From NCBI GenBank assembly GCA_041166085.1, contig JBEEFP010000067.1, positions 274,325 through 338,324 of the forward strand: a DNA stretch of 64,000 nt, read 5' to 3'. Below the pieces are notes generated by a model, which saw nothing but the letters and a program-made list of their open reading frames with translations, had not been told where the DNA came from and ran no database searches. The first letter of the stretch is position 1; the number at the start of each line of letters is the position of its first letter. The translations under genes were made by a program, and so were the position numbers. The stretch comes from JBEEFP01 sp041166085 (lineage in GTDB: Bacteria; Actinomycetota; Acidimicrobiia; Acidimicrobiales; JAFATL01). Of this stretch, positions 34,393 to 41,735 are shown in pieces.

Positions 34393-35535
34393 TTAGCTGG
34401 CCTTGACGTCGACGTTCACCTTGTGGCCGCGCTTCTCGAGCTCGGGGATGATCTCCTTGCCGAGCAGCTCGATGGTGTGCATGACCGAGTCATGCGGCAG
34501 GTAACCGAACTGCGTGTAGCAGAGCAGCTGGTCCACGCCGATCTCCTCGTAGTGCAGGATCTTCTTGAGGCAGTCCTCAGGGGTGCCCACGATGATCATG
34601 TCCTGCTCGTTGAACATCTTGGGGTCGAAGTCGCCCTCGGCGTTCTTCTTGAGGAACGGGAAGTAGGCGTCCTTCTGCTCCTGGCCGAAGTGCGGGAACT
34701 CCCACTGCAAGGTGAACTCGGCGAGGTTCTGGTACCACCACCACACGGACTGCCAGAGGTCGTACTCGGCCTCGGCCTTGGCCAGGTCGTCGACGCAGTG
34801 CACGAGCGTGTAAGCGGCGACGCGGTTGTTGGCGATGCGCGTGATGGGCTTGGGATTGGCGGCCGCGGCGCGGTAGGCGGCGATCTGCTTCGCCATGCGG
34901 CTCAGCGGCTGCATGATGGCGAAGGACAGCAGACCGAGGCCCTGGCCGCCGGCGATCTCCGCGCTGCCGTCGCTGGTGGCGGCCATCCATGCAGGCGGGT
35001 GCGGGTCCTGCACCGGCTTGGGGCAGACCATGCGCTCCGGGAAGTCGAGGAACTCCGAGTGCCACTCGGCGTATTCCGTCTCCCACATGTGCACGACCGC
35101 CTTGATGGCGTCCTCGGCCGCGGCCCGGCTCTTGTCGCGGTCGACGCCGAAGGCGAGCTGCTCCATCGGCGTGGACCGGCCCGTGCCCCACTCGACCCGT
35201 CCGCCACTCAGGATGTCGACCGTGGCGATCTTCTCGGCCACGCGTGCGGGCGGGGTGAAGGCGTGGGGCATGAGGGCGACGCCGAAGCCGAGCCGGATGT
35301 TCTCGGTGATCTGGCTCAGCGCGCCGTGCACGACCTCGGGGGCCGAGCAGTGCGAGCGCCCTTCACGGAAGTGGTGCTCGACGAGCCACACGGTGTTGAA
35401 GCCGAGCTTGTCGGCCAGCTGGATCTGCTCGAGCGCCTCCTTGTAAGACCGCTGCTCCTCGCGGCGCTGGTTCTCGGGGAACTCGCCGGGCCACGGACGG
35501 GGGACGTCGATCTCGTAGAACAGGTCCAGCTTCAC
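34393..35535 (-). CDS. LLM-class (luciferase-like) flavin or F420 oxidoreductase
   Basis: 380 residues, GTG start. Bacterial-luciferase fold, with LGFNTVWLVEHHFREG near the N-terminus, TGRSTP, and the C-terminal IIVGTPEDCLKKI. It is likely a monooxygenase or F420-dependent dehydrogenase. First gene of a six-gene operon running to 30852. Upstream on the minus strand TTGCAG and TATGAC with an 18-base gap form a fair promoter, about 35 bases before the start; this gene has a leader and a GGAG site. Confidence 0.9.
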   Translation of the reverse strand: MKLDLFYEIDVPRPWPGEFPENQRREEQRSYKEALEQIQLADKLGFNTVWLVEHHFREGRSHCSAPEVVHGALSQITENIRLGFGVALMPHAFTPPARVAEKIATVDILSGGRVEWGTGRSTPMEQLAFGVDRDKSRAAAEDAIKAVVHMWETEYAEWHSEFLDFPERMVCPKPVQDPHPPAWMAATSDGSAEIAGGQGLGLLSFAIMQPLSRMAKQIAAYRAAAANPKPITRIANNRVAAYTLVHCVDDLAKAEAEYDLWQSVWWWYQNLAEFTLQWEFPHFGQEQKDAYFPFLKKNAEGDFDPKMFNEQDMIIVGTPEDCLKKILHYEEIGVDQLLCYTQFGYLPHDSVMHTIELLGKEIIPELEKRGHKVNVDVKAS

Positions 35536-35569
35536 GGGTTCGCAGCTCCTGAATCTGAATGTGGGTGTT

Positions 35570-35603
35570 TGTCATACCGAACGACTGATCGAATCTGCAA
35601 ACA
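35570..35603 (-). promoter_or_regulatory. Promoter of the luciferase-like operon
   Basis: Read on the minus strand: TTGCAG, 18 bases, TATGAC. This fits a sigma-70-type promoter, with transcription starting about 30 bases before the GTG at 35535. The divergent CoA-ligase promoter (-10 TACGGT at 35633-35638) lies on the other side. Confidence 0.45.
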
Positions 35604-35646
35604 TCCTATGGATCTGCTCGCGGCCGGTCAAGTACGGTCCGGCCCC

Positions 35647-37170
35647 ATGCCGTTCAACTTCGCCGACCTCTTCGAGCAGGTGGCCGACGTGGCCGGTGAC
35701 CGCGAAGCGTTGGTGTGCGGTGATCGCCACCTCACCTACGCGGAGCTCGACGAGCGGTCCACCCGGCTGGCCAACCACCTCGTCGGACTCGGCGTGCGAC
35801 CGGGCAGCCACGTGGGCATCTACGCCTACAACTGCCCGGAGTGGATCGAGACGTGGCTGGCCTGCTTCAAGGCGCGGGCGTCGGGCATCAACGTCAACTT
35901 CCGGTACGTGACCGACGAGCTGCGCTACGTCTTCGAGAACAGCGACATGGTCGCCCTCGTGCACGGGCCTGAGTTCGACGACCCGCCGTACGACGGCCCC
36001 ACCCTGCGCATCGGCGAGGACTACGAGAAGGCCCTCGCGGCCGCGTCCCCGGACCGCAGCTTCGGACCGCGCTCGGGCGACGACCCGTACGTCATCTACA
36101 CGGGCGGCACCACCGGCATGCCCAAGGGCGTGGTGTGGCGGAGCGAGGATGCGTTCTACGCCACCATGGGCGGCGGCAACTATGCGGGCCCGCCGGTCGA
36201 GAGCGAGCAGGAGCTGGTCGACAAGGCGCGCGACGCAGGCCGCTTCGCGCATCTCATCACGCCCCCGCTCATGCACGCGGCCGGGCAGTGGGTGGCCATG
36301 AGCGCGTTCTTCGCGGGCATGACCGTCGTGCTGCTGGACGGCAAGCGCTTCGACCCGCACCACGCGTGGGAGCTGGTCGAGCGGGAGAAGGTGGGCAGCC
36401 TGGTGATCGTCGGTGACGCCATGGGACGTCCCCTGGCCGAGGCCATCGCCGAGGACCCGTCGCGCTACGACACGTCGTCGCTGTTCGTCGTCGGCTCCGG
36501 CGGTGCCGCCCTCTCCCCCGCCGTCAAGGAGCAGCTGGCGAGCGCGCTGCCGAACGCCATGGTCCTCGACAGCTTCGGGTCGTCCGAGTCGGGCTACCAG
36601 GGACGTGCCGCCGAGGCGCGCAAGTTCACCGTGAGCGACACGACCGCCGTCTTCGACGACGAGCTGCGCCGGGTGGAACCGGGCTCGGCTGTCGTCGGCC
36701 GCCTGGCCCAGACCGGCCACATTCCCGTCGGCTATTACAACGACCCGGAGAAGACGGCGGCCACCTTCATGGAGGTGGCCGGGCAGCGGTGGGCCTTCGC
36801 CGGCGACATGGCGACGGTCGAGTCGGACGGCACCATCAACCTGCTCGGCCGCGGCTCGGCATGCGTGAACACCGGCGGCGAGAAGGTGTACCCCGAAGAG
36901 GTCGAGGACGTCCTCAAGGCCCACCCCGCCGTGTTCGACGCGCTGGTGGTGGGCATCCCCGACGAACGCTGGGGCGAGCGGGTGGCCGCCATCGTGCAGA
37001 CCCGCACCGGTGATCCGCTGAGCCTCGAGGACCTGCAGGAGCACTGCCGCACCAAGCTGGCGGGCTACAAGGTGCCGCGCCAGGTGCACCTCGTCGCGCG
37101 CACGCCGCGGCAACCCAGCGGCAAGCCCGACTACCCCGCCGCCAAGCGCGTAGCGATGGGCGAGGGATAG
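35647..37170 (+). CDS. Fatty-acid/steroid-type acyl-CoA ligase
   Basis: 507 residues. Adenylation-domain motifs: YTGGTTGMPKG (P-loop), FGSSESG, the FAGDMATVESDG hinge region and the C-terminal catalytic Lys in RQPSGKPDY. It resembles FadD-type ligases of steroid or branched-acid pathways. ATG 35647 has -10 TACGGT 8 bases upstream (leaderless). It diverges from the luciferase-like operon. Confidence 0.92.
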   Translation: MPFNFADLFEQVADVAGDREALVCGDRHLTYAELDERSTRLANHLVGLGVRPGSHVGIYAYNCPEWIETWLACFKARASGINVNFRYVTDELRYVFENSDMVALVHGPEFDDPPYDGPTLRIGEDYEKALAAASPDRSFGPRSGDDPYVIYTGGTTGMPKGVVWRSEDAFYATMGGGNYAGPPVESEQELVDKARDAGRFAHLITPPLMHAAGQWVAMSAFFAGMTVVLLDGKRFDPHHAWELVEREKVGSLVIVGDAMGRPLAEAIAEDPSRYDTSSLFVVGSGGAALSPAVKEQLASALPNAMVLDSFGSSESGYQGRAAEARKFTVSDTTAVFDDELRRVEPGSAVVGRLAQTGHIPVGYYNDPEKTAATFMEVAGQRWAFAGDMATVESDGTINLLGRGSACVNTGGEKVYPEEVEDVLKAHPAVFDALVVGIPDERWGERVAAIVQTRTGDPLSLEDLQEHCRTKLAGYKVPRQVHLVARTPRQPSGKPDYPAAKRVAMGEG

Positions 37171-37183
37171 CCTTCCTTCTCTT

Positions 37184-37345
37184 ATGCGTTGGGCGGCGCT
37201 CCTTCTTCCCCTCGTCGCGTGGTCGGGCACCGCGCCCGAAGGCGTGCCCGCCTTCGAGTGGTGGCGCCGCTCCGTACGCCGCTCCCTCACGGTCCTCGGC
37301 GTCGTCACTGTCCTCGCGGTGGCCGTCGCCACCCTCGGCCGCTAG
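37184..37345 (+). CDS. Small single-pass membrane protein
   Basis: 53 residues, starting ATG 37184 and ending TAG 37345, 13 bases after the CoA ligase. An N-terminal hydrophobic stretch (WAALLLPLVAW) and a C-terminal helix (LTVLGVVTVLAVAVATLG) flank an Arg-rich middle (WWRRSVRRS). No known family. Hairpin H6 follows at once. Confidence 0.5.
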   Translation: MRWAALLLPLVAWSGTAPEGVPAFEWWRRSVRRSLTVLGVVTVLAVAVATLGR

Positions 37346-37354
37346 ATCGTCCTC

Positions 37355-37403
37355 GACTTTTTCGCGATTTGACCGGCGGTGCCGGTCAAATCGCGAAAAG
37401 GTC
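37355..37403. terminator. Long hairpin H6 between convergent genes
   Basis: Arms 37355-37377 and 37381-37403 pair over 23 bases with one T-G pair around a GGT loop. The outer end is CTCGACTTTTTCGCG. Just outside, four GGG runs with short loops (37409-37426) repeat the G-rich flank seen after H4. Confidence 0.82.
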
Positions 37404-38310
37404 AGGTCGGGTTGGGCTCGGGCGGGTGCGACTGGGCCCGGTGGCGTCGAAGTGCGTCGTCGCCGAAATCGGACTCGGCGTCGCGCATGACGGTGTGGAT
37501 GTGGTTGGCGCCGTTCTGGGTGTTGTCGTACTCGACGAGGAACGTGGGGCCCTGCAGCCGGTAGTAATGCCCCTCGCCCGGTTCGAGCCCGCCCGCCCAC
37601 GCGAAGTGGAGATCGCCGAGGTCGGCGTAGGCGGGACGGCGTTGCTGCGGCAACCGCTCGAGGTAGACCGCGACGAGCTGGCCCGCCAGTTCCGAGGCCT
37701 CACCGTCGAGCGCTGACAGGGCGACGCCTTCGGGCCGCACCGAGCCGTCGAGGCGGGGCTGCCAGGTGGTGAGGATGTCGGCGGGTGCTTCGACGTCGAT
37801 GACAGCGGCGGAACCCGCCGCCCGCGCCAGCGCGCGCCCCAGATCCTCCTCGGGCCCGAGCGGACGCACCGTACCGACCGACGCTGGATTGGCACCGAAG
37901 AACAAGGGCGTGTCGGCGACCACCTCGCCCTCGACGGCGGTGACGTTGATCGACAGGTGATGACCCTCGAAACGCCAACCCCACTCGGGATCACCCGGGC
38001 GATTGAAGATGCTCACTGCGTAGTCATTGCGGTGCCGGCCGCGATGGCGGCCTTCGATCTCGTCCAGCACGTCCTCCAGCGCCATGATCACCGCTGCGGT
38101 GGCGAGACCCTGCACGCTCAGTGCCGTCGCCAGCAGCTGCATGGCCAGCTTCTGCTGTTCGGCCGACATCCGCGCCAGGGACACGCCCGACCGCTCCCGG
38201 GGCCGATAGTCCCAGTCCCGCCGCGCCGTCTCGTCCTCGATGGAGAACCATGCCTTCGACCGCACGTCGTCGCGCAGCGATGCGAAGAACGCGGCCGCCT
38301 CGGCCTCCAT
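37402..38310 (-). CDS. DUF3500 protein
   Basis: 302 residues. Typical DUF3500 segments: ERSGVSLARMSAEQQKLAMQLL near the start, WGWRFEGHHLSINVT in the middle, and VEYDNTQNGANHIHTVMRD near the end. No signal peptide here, unlike many members. Function not established. It precedes the TetR gene's stop by 6 bases and may be cotranscribed with it. Confidence 0.9.
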   Translation of the reverse strand: MEAEAAAFFASLRDDVRSKAWFSIEDETARRDWDYRPRERSGVSLARMSAEQQKLAMQLLATALSVQGLATAAVIMALEDVLDEIEGRHRGRHRNDYAVSIFNRPGDPEWGWRFEGHHLSINVTAVEGEVVADTPLFFGANPASVGTVRPLGPEEDLGRALARAAGSAAVIDVEAPADILTTWQPRLDGSVRPEGVALSALDGEASELAGQLVAVYLERLPQQRRPAYADLGDLHFAWAGGLEPGEGHYYRLQGPTFLVEYDNTQNGANHIHTVMRDAESDFGDDALRRHRAQSHPPEPNPT

Positions 38311-38316
38311 CGCGGG

Positions 38317-38958
38317 CTACCGCTTGCCGGTGACCGTCTGATGGATGATGCGCGCCACCGTCTCCACCAGCTCGGGCCGGGAGAGGCCGCGCGGCTCGAG
38401 ATCGAGGTGATACGCGGCCATGCGCTCCATCATGGCGACCATCGACGCGGCGGCGGCAAACGGATGGACCTCGGCGTCGACTCGGCCCGCAGCCTGGTTC
38501 TCGGCGATCTGCTTGCGCAGCTCCTCGGTGATCGCACCCAGGGTGCGGGTGCGCACCTCGCGGAAGCGGGCGTCGCCCTCCTCGGCCGCCAGGTTGCGCA
38601 CGCGCAGGACAGCACGGTGCTTGTCCCAGTAGGTGAGGAAGCCGTCCATGAGCCGGCGCGCCGTCTCGAGGCCGTTGCGACCGCGCATGGGGTCCTGCAT
38701 GTCCTCGAGCAGCGGCGACAGGTCGTCACGGAGACCCTCGACGAGGGCGAGCACCGCTTCCTCGACGTCGCGGAAGTACTGGTAGAAGGTCGCAGGCGAG
38801 GTGCCGACGTGGCGGGCGATGTCGACGACGCGCAGGTCGCGGATGCCGTGCTCGGCCAGCAGGGCGGCGGTGGCCTCGAGCAGGCGCTGCCTGGTGAGCT
38901 GGGCTCGGCGACCGAGGGGGCGGCCGTCGATGGCGACGGCCGCCGAGTAAGAGCTCAC
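38317..38958 (-). CDS. TetR-family regulator
   Basis: 213 residues, GTG start. N-terminal HTH (LLEATAALLAEHGIRDLRVVDIARHVGTSPATFYQYF) and a helical ligand domain. A -10 box TAATCT (38967-38972) sits 8 bases upstream, so the transcript is probably leaderless. The palindrome at 38954-38968 overlaps the start codon and is repeated near the acyl-CoA dehydrogenase operon at 41739. It probably represses itself and the neighbouring acyl-CoA genes. Confidence 0.92.
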   Translation of the reverse strand: MSSYSAAVAIDGRPLGRRAQLTRQRLLEATAALLAEHGIRDLRVVDIARHVGTSPATFYQYFRDVEEAVLALVEGLRDDLSPLLEDMQDPMRGRNGLETARRLMDGFLTYWDKHRAVLRVRNLAAEEGDARFREVRTRTLGAITEELRKQIAENQAAGRVDAEVHPFAAAASMVAMMERMAAYHLDLEPRGLSRPELVETVARIIHQTVTGKR

Positions 38959-38972
38959 GACCCGTCAGATTA
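38954..38972 (-). promoter_or_regulatory. TetR autoregulatory operator and -10 box
   Basis: On the minus strand TAATCT is followed by CTGACGGGTCGTGAG, an imperfect 6-3-6 palindrome covering +1 to -10. It differs at one base from CTGACGGGTCGTCAG at 41739-41753. Confidence 0.6.
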
Positions 38973-39629
38973 CTGGGCCATCTCCGGACCAAGTGGACTC
39001 CCCGGACCGGGGACCATGAGCTCCTCCCGCCATCGCGTCAGGAACTGCCGCGATGCCGCGCGCCACGCGCCCACCCGCTCGTCGTCGCTCGACTCGAAGG
39101 CGATGTGGTCGTCGAGCGACGTGGCCCAGAGGGTGACGACCTCGGTGTCGGTGAACAGCACCTCGAAGGAGCCCACGAGGGTGTGACCGTGGTCGGCCGC
39201 GACCGGTGCCCATTGCTCCTCGAGGGCGGCCAGGTATTCAGGCCCAGCGCCCGACTTCACCGTCGAGATCTCGTGCACGAACAGCTCGCCGCGCGATGAC
39301 GCAACGGTGCGCGCCTGCAGCAGCCGGTCGAAGCCGCCCGAGCGGTGCCGGTACGCGTCGTCCCACCAGTCCTTCAGCGCCTTGTTCTCGGCCCGCTTGA
39401 GGTTGGCCGCCACCAGTGAGCGGCGCCATCCCTCCCAGCCGTCGATGGCCCACATGTTGACGACCTGGGGCCACCGCCCCGTCATGCCGACGACCTGCCA
39501 CGTGCCGAACAGCTTCATGCCGCGATCGGCGATGGAGTCGGTGTTGGTGCGCACCATCAGCTCCATGTACGGACGGGCGCCCTCGCCCACTATGTCGACC
39601 ACCTCGTGCAAGAACAACGGGTTAGCCAC
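38970..39629 (-). CDS. NIPSNAP-like protein
   Basis: 219 residues, GTG start overlapping the upstream dehydrogenase by 8 bases. The opening NPLFLHEVVDIVGEGARPYME, later LFVHEISTVKSGAG and the block YLAALEEQWAPVAADHGHTLVGSFEV suggest two ferredoxin-like repeats as in NIPSNAP proteins. It is coupled to the two acyl-CoA dehydrogenase genes and may be a small enzyme or binding partner in that pathway. Confidence 0.75.
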   Translation of the reverse strand: MANPLFLHEVVDIVGEGARPYMELMVRTNTDSIADRGMKLFGTWQVVGMTGRWPQVVNMWAIDGWEGWRRSLVAANLKRAENKALKDWWDDAYRHRSGGFDRLLQARTVASSRGELFVHEISTVKSGAGPEYLAALEEQWAPVAADHGHTLVGSFEVLFTDTEVVTLWATSLDDHIAFESSDDERVGAWRAASRQFLTRWREELMVPGPGSPLGPEMAQ

Positions 39630-40500
39630 CGAGTGACTCCGCGTGTTGGTCGGCGGTCCCGAAGAGGCGGTCGAGGATCCACGCCCGCTTGAGGTAGAGG
39701 TGGACGTCGACCTCCCAGGTGAACCCCATCCCGCCGTGCACCTGGATGGCGGCCTTGGCGTTGGTGAGGGCGGCGTCGGTGGCGACAACCTTGGCGGAGG
39801 AGATGGCGCGGTCGATGTCGCCGACGCCGGGGTCGTCGAACGTGACCGCAGCCGCGTCGACGGCCGCGCGCGCGACCTCCGACCGCACACGCATGTCCGC
39901 ACAGATGTGCTTGATGGCCTGGAAGGCGCCAATGGGCTTGTCGAACTGCTGGCGCTCCTTGGCGTACGCGACAGCCATGTCGCTCGTGGCGGCAGCCATG
40001 CCCGCCAGCTGGGCCGCCACCAGCACGGCGCCCCGACGCTGGAAGTCCGACGCGGGGCCGACGTCCTGACCCTCGCCGACGGCCTCGACGCGGCCGAGCG
40101 GTGTCACGGGATCGACGGGGTGCTCGATGAGCGTCCACGTCACCTGGCCGGCGTCCAGCGCGTGCACGCGGTCGCCGACCATCACGTGGACGCGCTCGAC
40201 CTCGTCGGGATGGGCCAGCACCCCTTCGCTGACGCCACCCGAGACCACGTCGTCGCGGCCGGCCAGGTAGCCCCACACGAGTGGGCCAGGGACCAGGGCG
40301 CGGCCCAGCTCCTCGAACACGACGGCCGCGTCGGCCAGCCCACCGAGCTCGCCGAGGGTGAACACGCCTGCCGCGGCCAGCTCCTTCCACCCGTCGGCGT
40401 CGAACCCGGCCCGCACCCGCTCCATGGGGAAGCGCCCGCGGCAGAGCGACCCGATGCCCTCGCGGAGTGCTTCCTGGTCGTCGCTGCGGATGAACTTCAC
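39622..40500 (-). CDS. Acyl-CoA dehydrogenase, shorter subunit
   Basis: 292 residues, GTG start in a GTGA overlap with the larger subunit. The C-terminal domain is conserved (AKERQQFDKPIGAFQAIKH, QVHGGMGFTWEVDVHLYLKRA), but the N-terminal and middle domains are shortened. A short and a full-length subunit encoded side by side match the alpha2-beta2 acyl-CoA dehydrogenases of steroid side-chain degradation (FadE28/FadE29 type). Subunit pairing is inferred. Confidence 0.9.
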   Translation of the reverse strand: MKFIRSDDQEALREGIGSLCRGRFPMERVRAGFDADGWKELAAAGVFTLGELGGLADAAVVFEELGRALVPGPLVWGYLAGRDDVVSGGVSEGVLAHPDEVERVHVMVGDRVHALDAGQVTWTLIEHPVDPVTPLGRVEAVGEGQDVGPASDFQRRGAVLVAAQLAGMAAATSDMAVAYAKERQQFDKPIGAFQAIKHICADMRVRSEVARAAVDAAAVTFDDPGVGDIDRAISSAKVVATDAALTNAKAAIQVHGGMGFTWEVDVHLYLKRAWILDRLFGTADQHAESLGG

Positions 40501-41627
40501 GACTTGGGGAGCCCCAGCACCCGTTCGCCGATGATGTTGCGCTGGATCTGCGAGCTGCCTGCCGCGATCGGAAGCGCGAGAACCCGCAGCCGCTCCTCGA
40601 TCCATGGCTCGTCGAGCGTCAGTCGATCAGCGCCGATCAGGCGCAGCGCCAGATCGCCGATGCGCTGCAGCAGCTCGGAGTAGTGGAGCTTGACGAATGA
40701 CGCGCCGACGCCGGGAACACCGGTGACGGCCGCCTCGGACACGGTGCGTCGGGTGAGCGCCCACAGCGCGTCGAGCTCGGCGGTGAGTCGCCCCAGCTCG
40801 CGCCGATGGCCGCGGTCGTCCCCCACCAGCCCCCGCATCTCCTCGACCAGCCCACGCGTCTCCAGCATCTCTCCCACCAGTGACGTCCCCCGTTCGAAGC
40901 TGAACGTCACCATGGCCACCCGCCATCCGTCGTTCTCCTCGCCGACACGGTTGGCCACTGGCACCCGCACCTCGTCGAGGAAGAGCTCGCTGAACTCGGA
41001 CGAGCCGATGACGGTGCGCAGCGGACGCACCTCGATACCGGGCGTGTCCATCGGCAGGATCAGCCACGTGATGCCGCGGTGCTTGTTGTCAGGATCCGTG
41101 CGCACCAGCAGCTCGCAGCAGTCGGCGACCTGCGCGAACGACGTCCAGATCTTCTGACCGCTGATGACGTAGTCGTCGCCATCCCGCACTGCCCTCGTAC
41201 GGAGCGAGGCCAGGTCCGATCCGGCCGACGGCTCGCTGAAGCCCTGGCACCACACCTCCTCACCCCGCAGGATGCGGGGCAGGTGGTCGGACTTCTGCGC
41301 GTCGGTGGCCTCGGCGATGAGGGTGGGCCCCGCATGGAGGAGGCCGACGAAGTTCACGCCGACCCCGGGCGCCTTGGCCCGGGCGATCTCCTCGAGGAAG
41401 ATCAGCGACTCGGTCGGCGTGGCGCCCCGTCCGCCGTACTCGGCGGGCCAGTCGATGCCCGCGTAGCCCGCGTCGTACAGGCGGCGCTGCCAGTCGAGGT
41501 CGAAGAAGCGGCGCGCGGGCCAGTCCTCGCGCTCGGGCTCGCGTGGCAACCCCGGCACCGTGGCCGCCAGCCATCGCCGCAGCTCGGCGCGGAACGCGGC
41601 GTCGGCCTCGGAGTCCCGCAGATCCAT
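40497..41627 (-). CDS. Acyl-CoA dehydrogenase, larger subunit
   Basis: 376 residues. FAD-domain motifs GFSEPSAGSDLASLRTRA and GQKIWTSFAQ, and C-terminal GSSQIQRNIIGERVLGLP. The ATG at 41627 is immediately preceded by the REP-like repeat copy B, which occupies the place where a ribosome site would lie. A TetR-type operator is about 110 bases upstream. Likely partner of the shorter subunit. Confidence 0.92.
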   Translation of the reverse strand: MDLRDSEADAAFRAELRRWLAATVPGLPREPEREDWPARRFFDLDWQRRLYDAGYAGIDWPAEYGGRGATPTESLIFLEEIARAKAPGVGVNFVGLLHAGPTLIAEATDAQKSDHLPRILRGEEVWCQGFSEPSAGSDLASLRTRAVRDGDDYVISGQKIWTSFAQVADCCELLVRTDPDNKHRGITWLILPMDTPGIEVRPLRTVIGSSEFSELFLDEVRVPVANRVGEENDGWRVAMVTFSFERGTSLVGEMLETRGLVEEMRGLVGDDRGHRRELGRLTAELDALWALTRRTVSEAAVTGVPGVGASFVKLHYSELLQRIGDLALRLIGADRLTLDEPWIEERLRVLALPIAAGSSQIQRNIIGERVLGLPKS

Positions 41628-41630
41628 TTA

Positions 41631-41708
41631 CATTCGCTCGCTTGCCAGCTGCGCTCGCTGATGTGCGATGGGGACCCCAACCCCATCGCGGGCTGTTGCC
41701 GACACTGC
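41631..41708. repeat. REP-like repeat, copy B
   Basis: Matches copy A at 19664-19738: CATTCGCTCGCT, CGCTCGCTGA, a hairpin GCGATGGGG/CCCCATCGC (41665-41673 with 41681-41689), then GGGCTGTTGCCG. The hairpin's third pair is G-C here and A-T in copy A. It fills most of the 108 bases between the P450 stop and the dehydrogenase ATG. Confidence 0.7.
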
Positions 41709-41735
41709 ATGCACCCTCACGGTCACCCGAACACT

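Noticed and set aside
33904..35646. Plus-strand extension of the CoA ligase upstream of 35647
   Set aside because: The 580 extra codons lie antisense to the luciferase-like and SDR genes and show no homology. The ligase family N-terminus and the -10 box fix the start at 35647.
38317..38958. Assignment of the TetR protein as KstR or KstR2
   Set aside because: The operator deduced here (CTGACGGGTCGTSAG) does not resemble the KstR or KstR2 motifs, so only the family level is supported.
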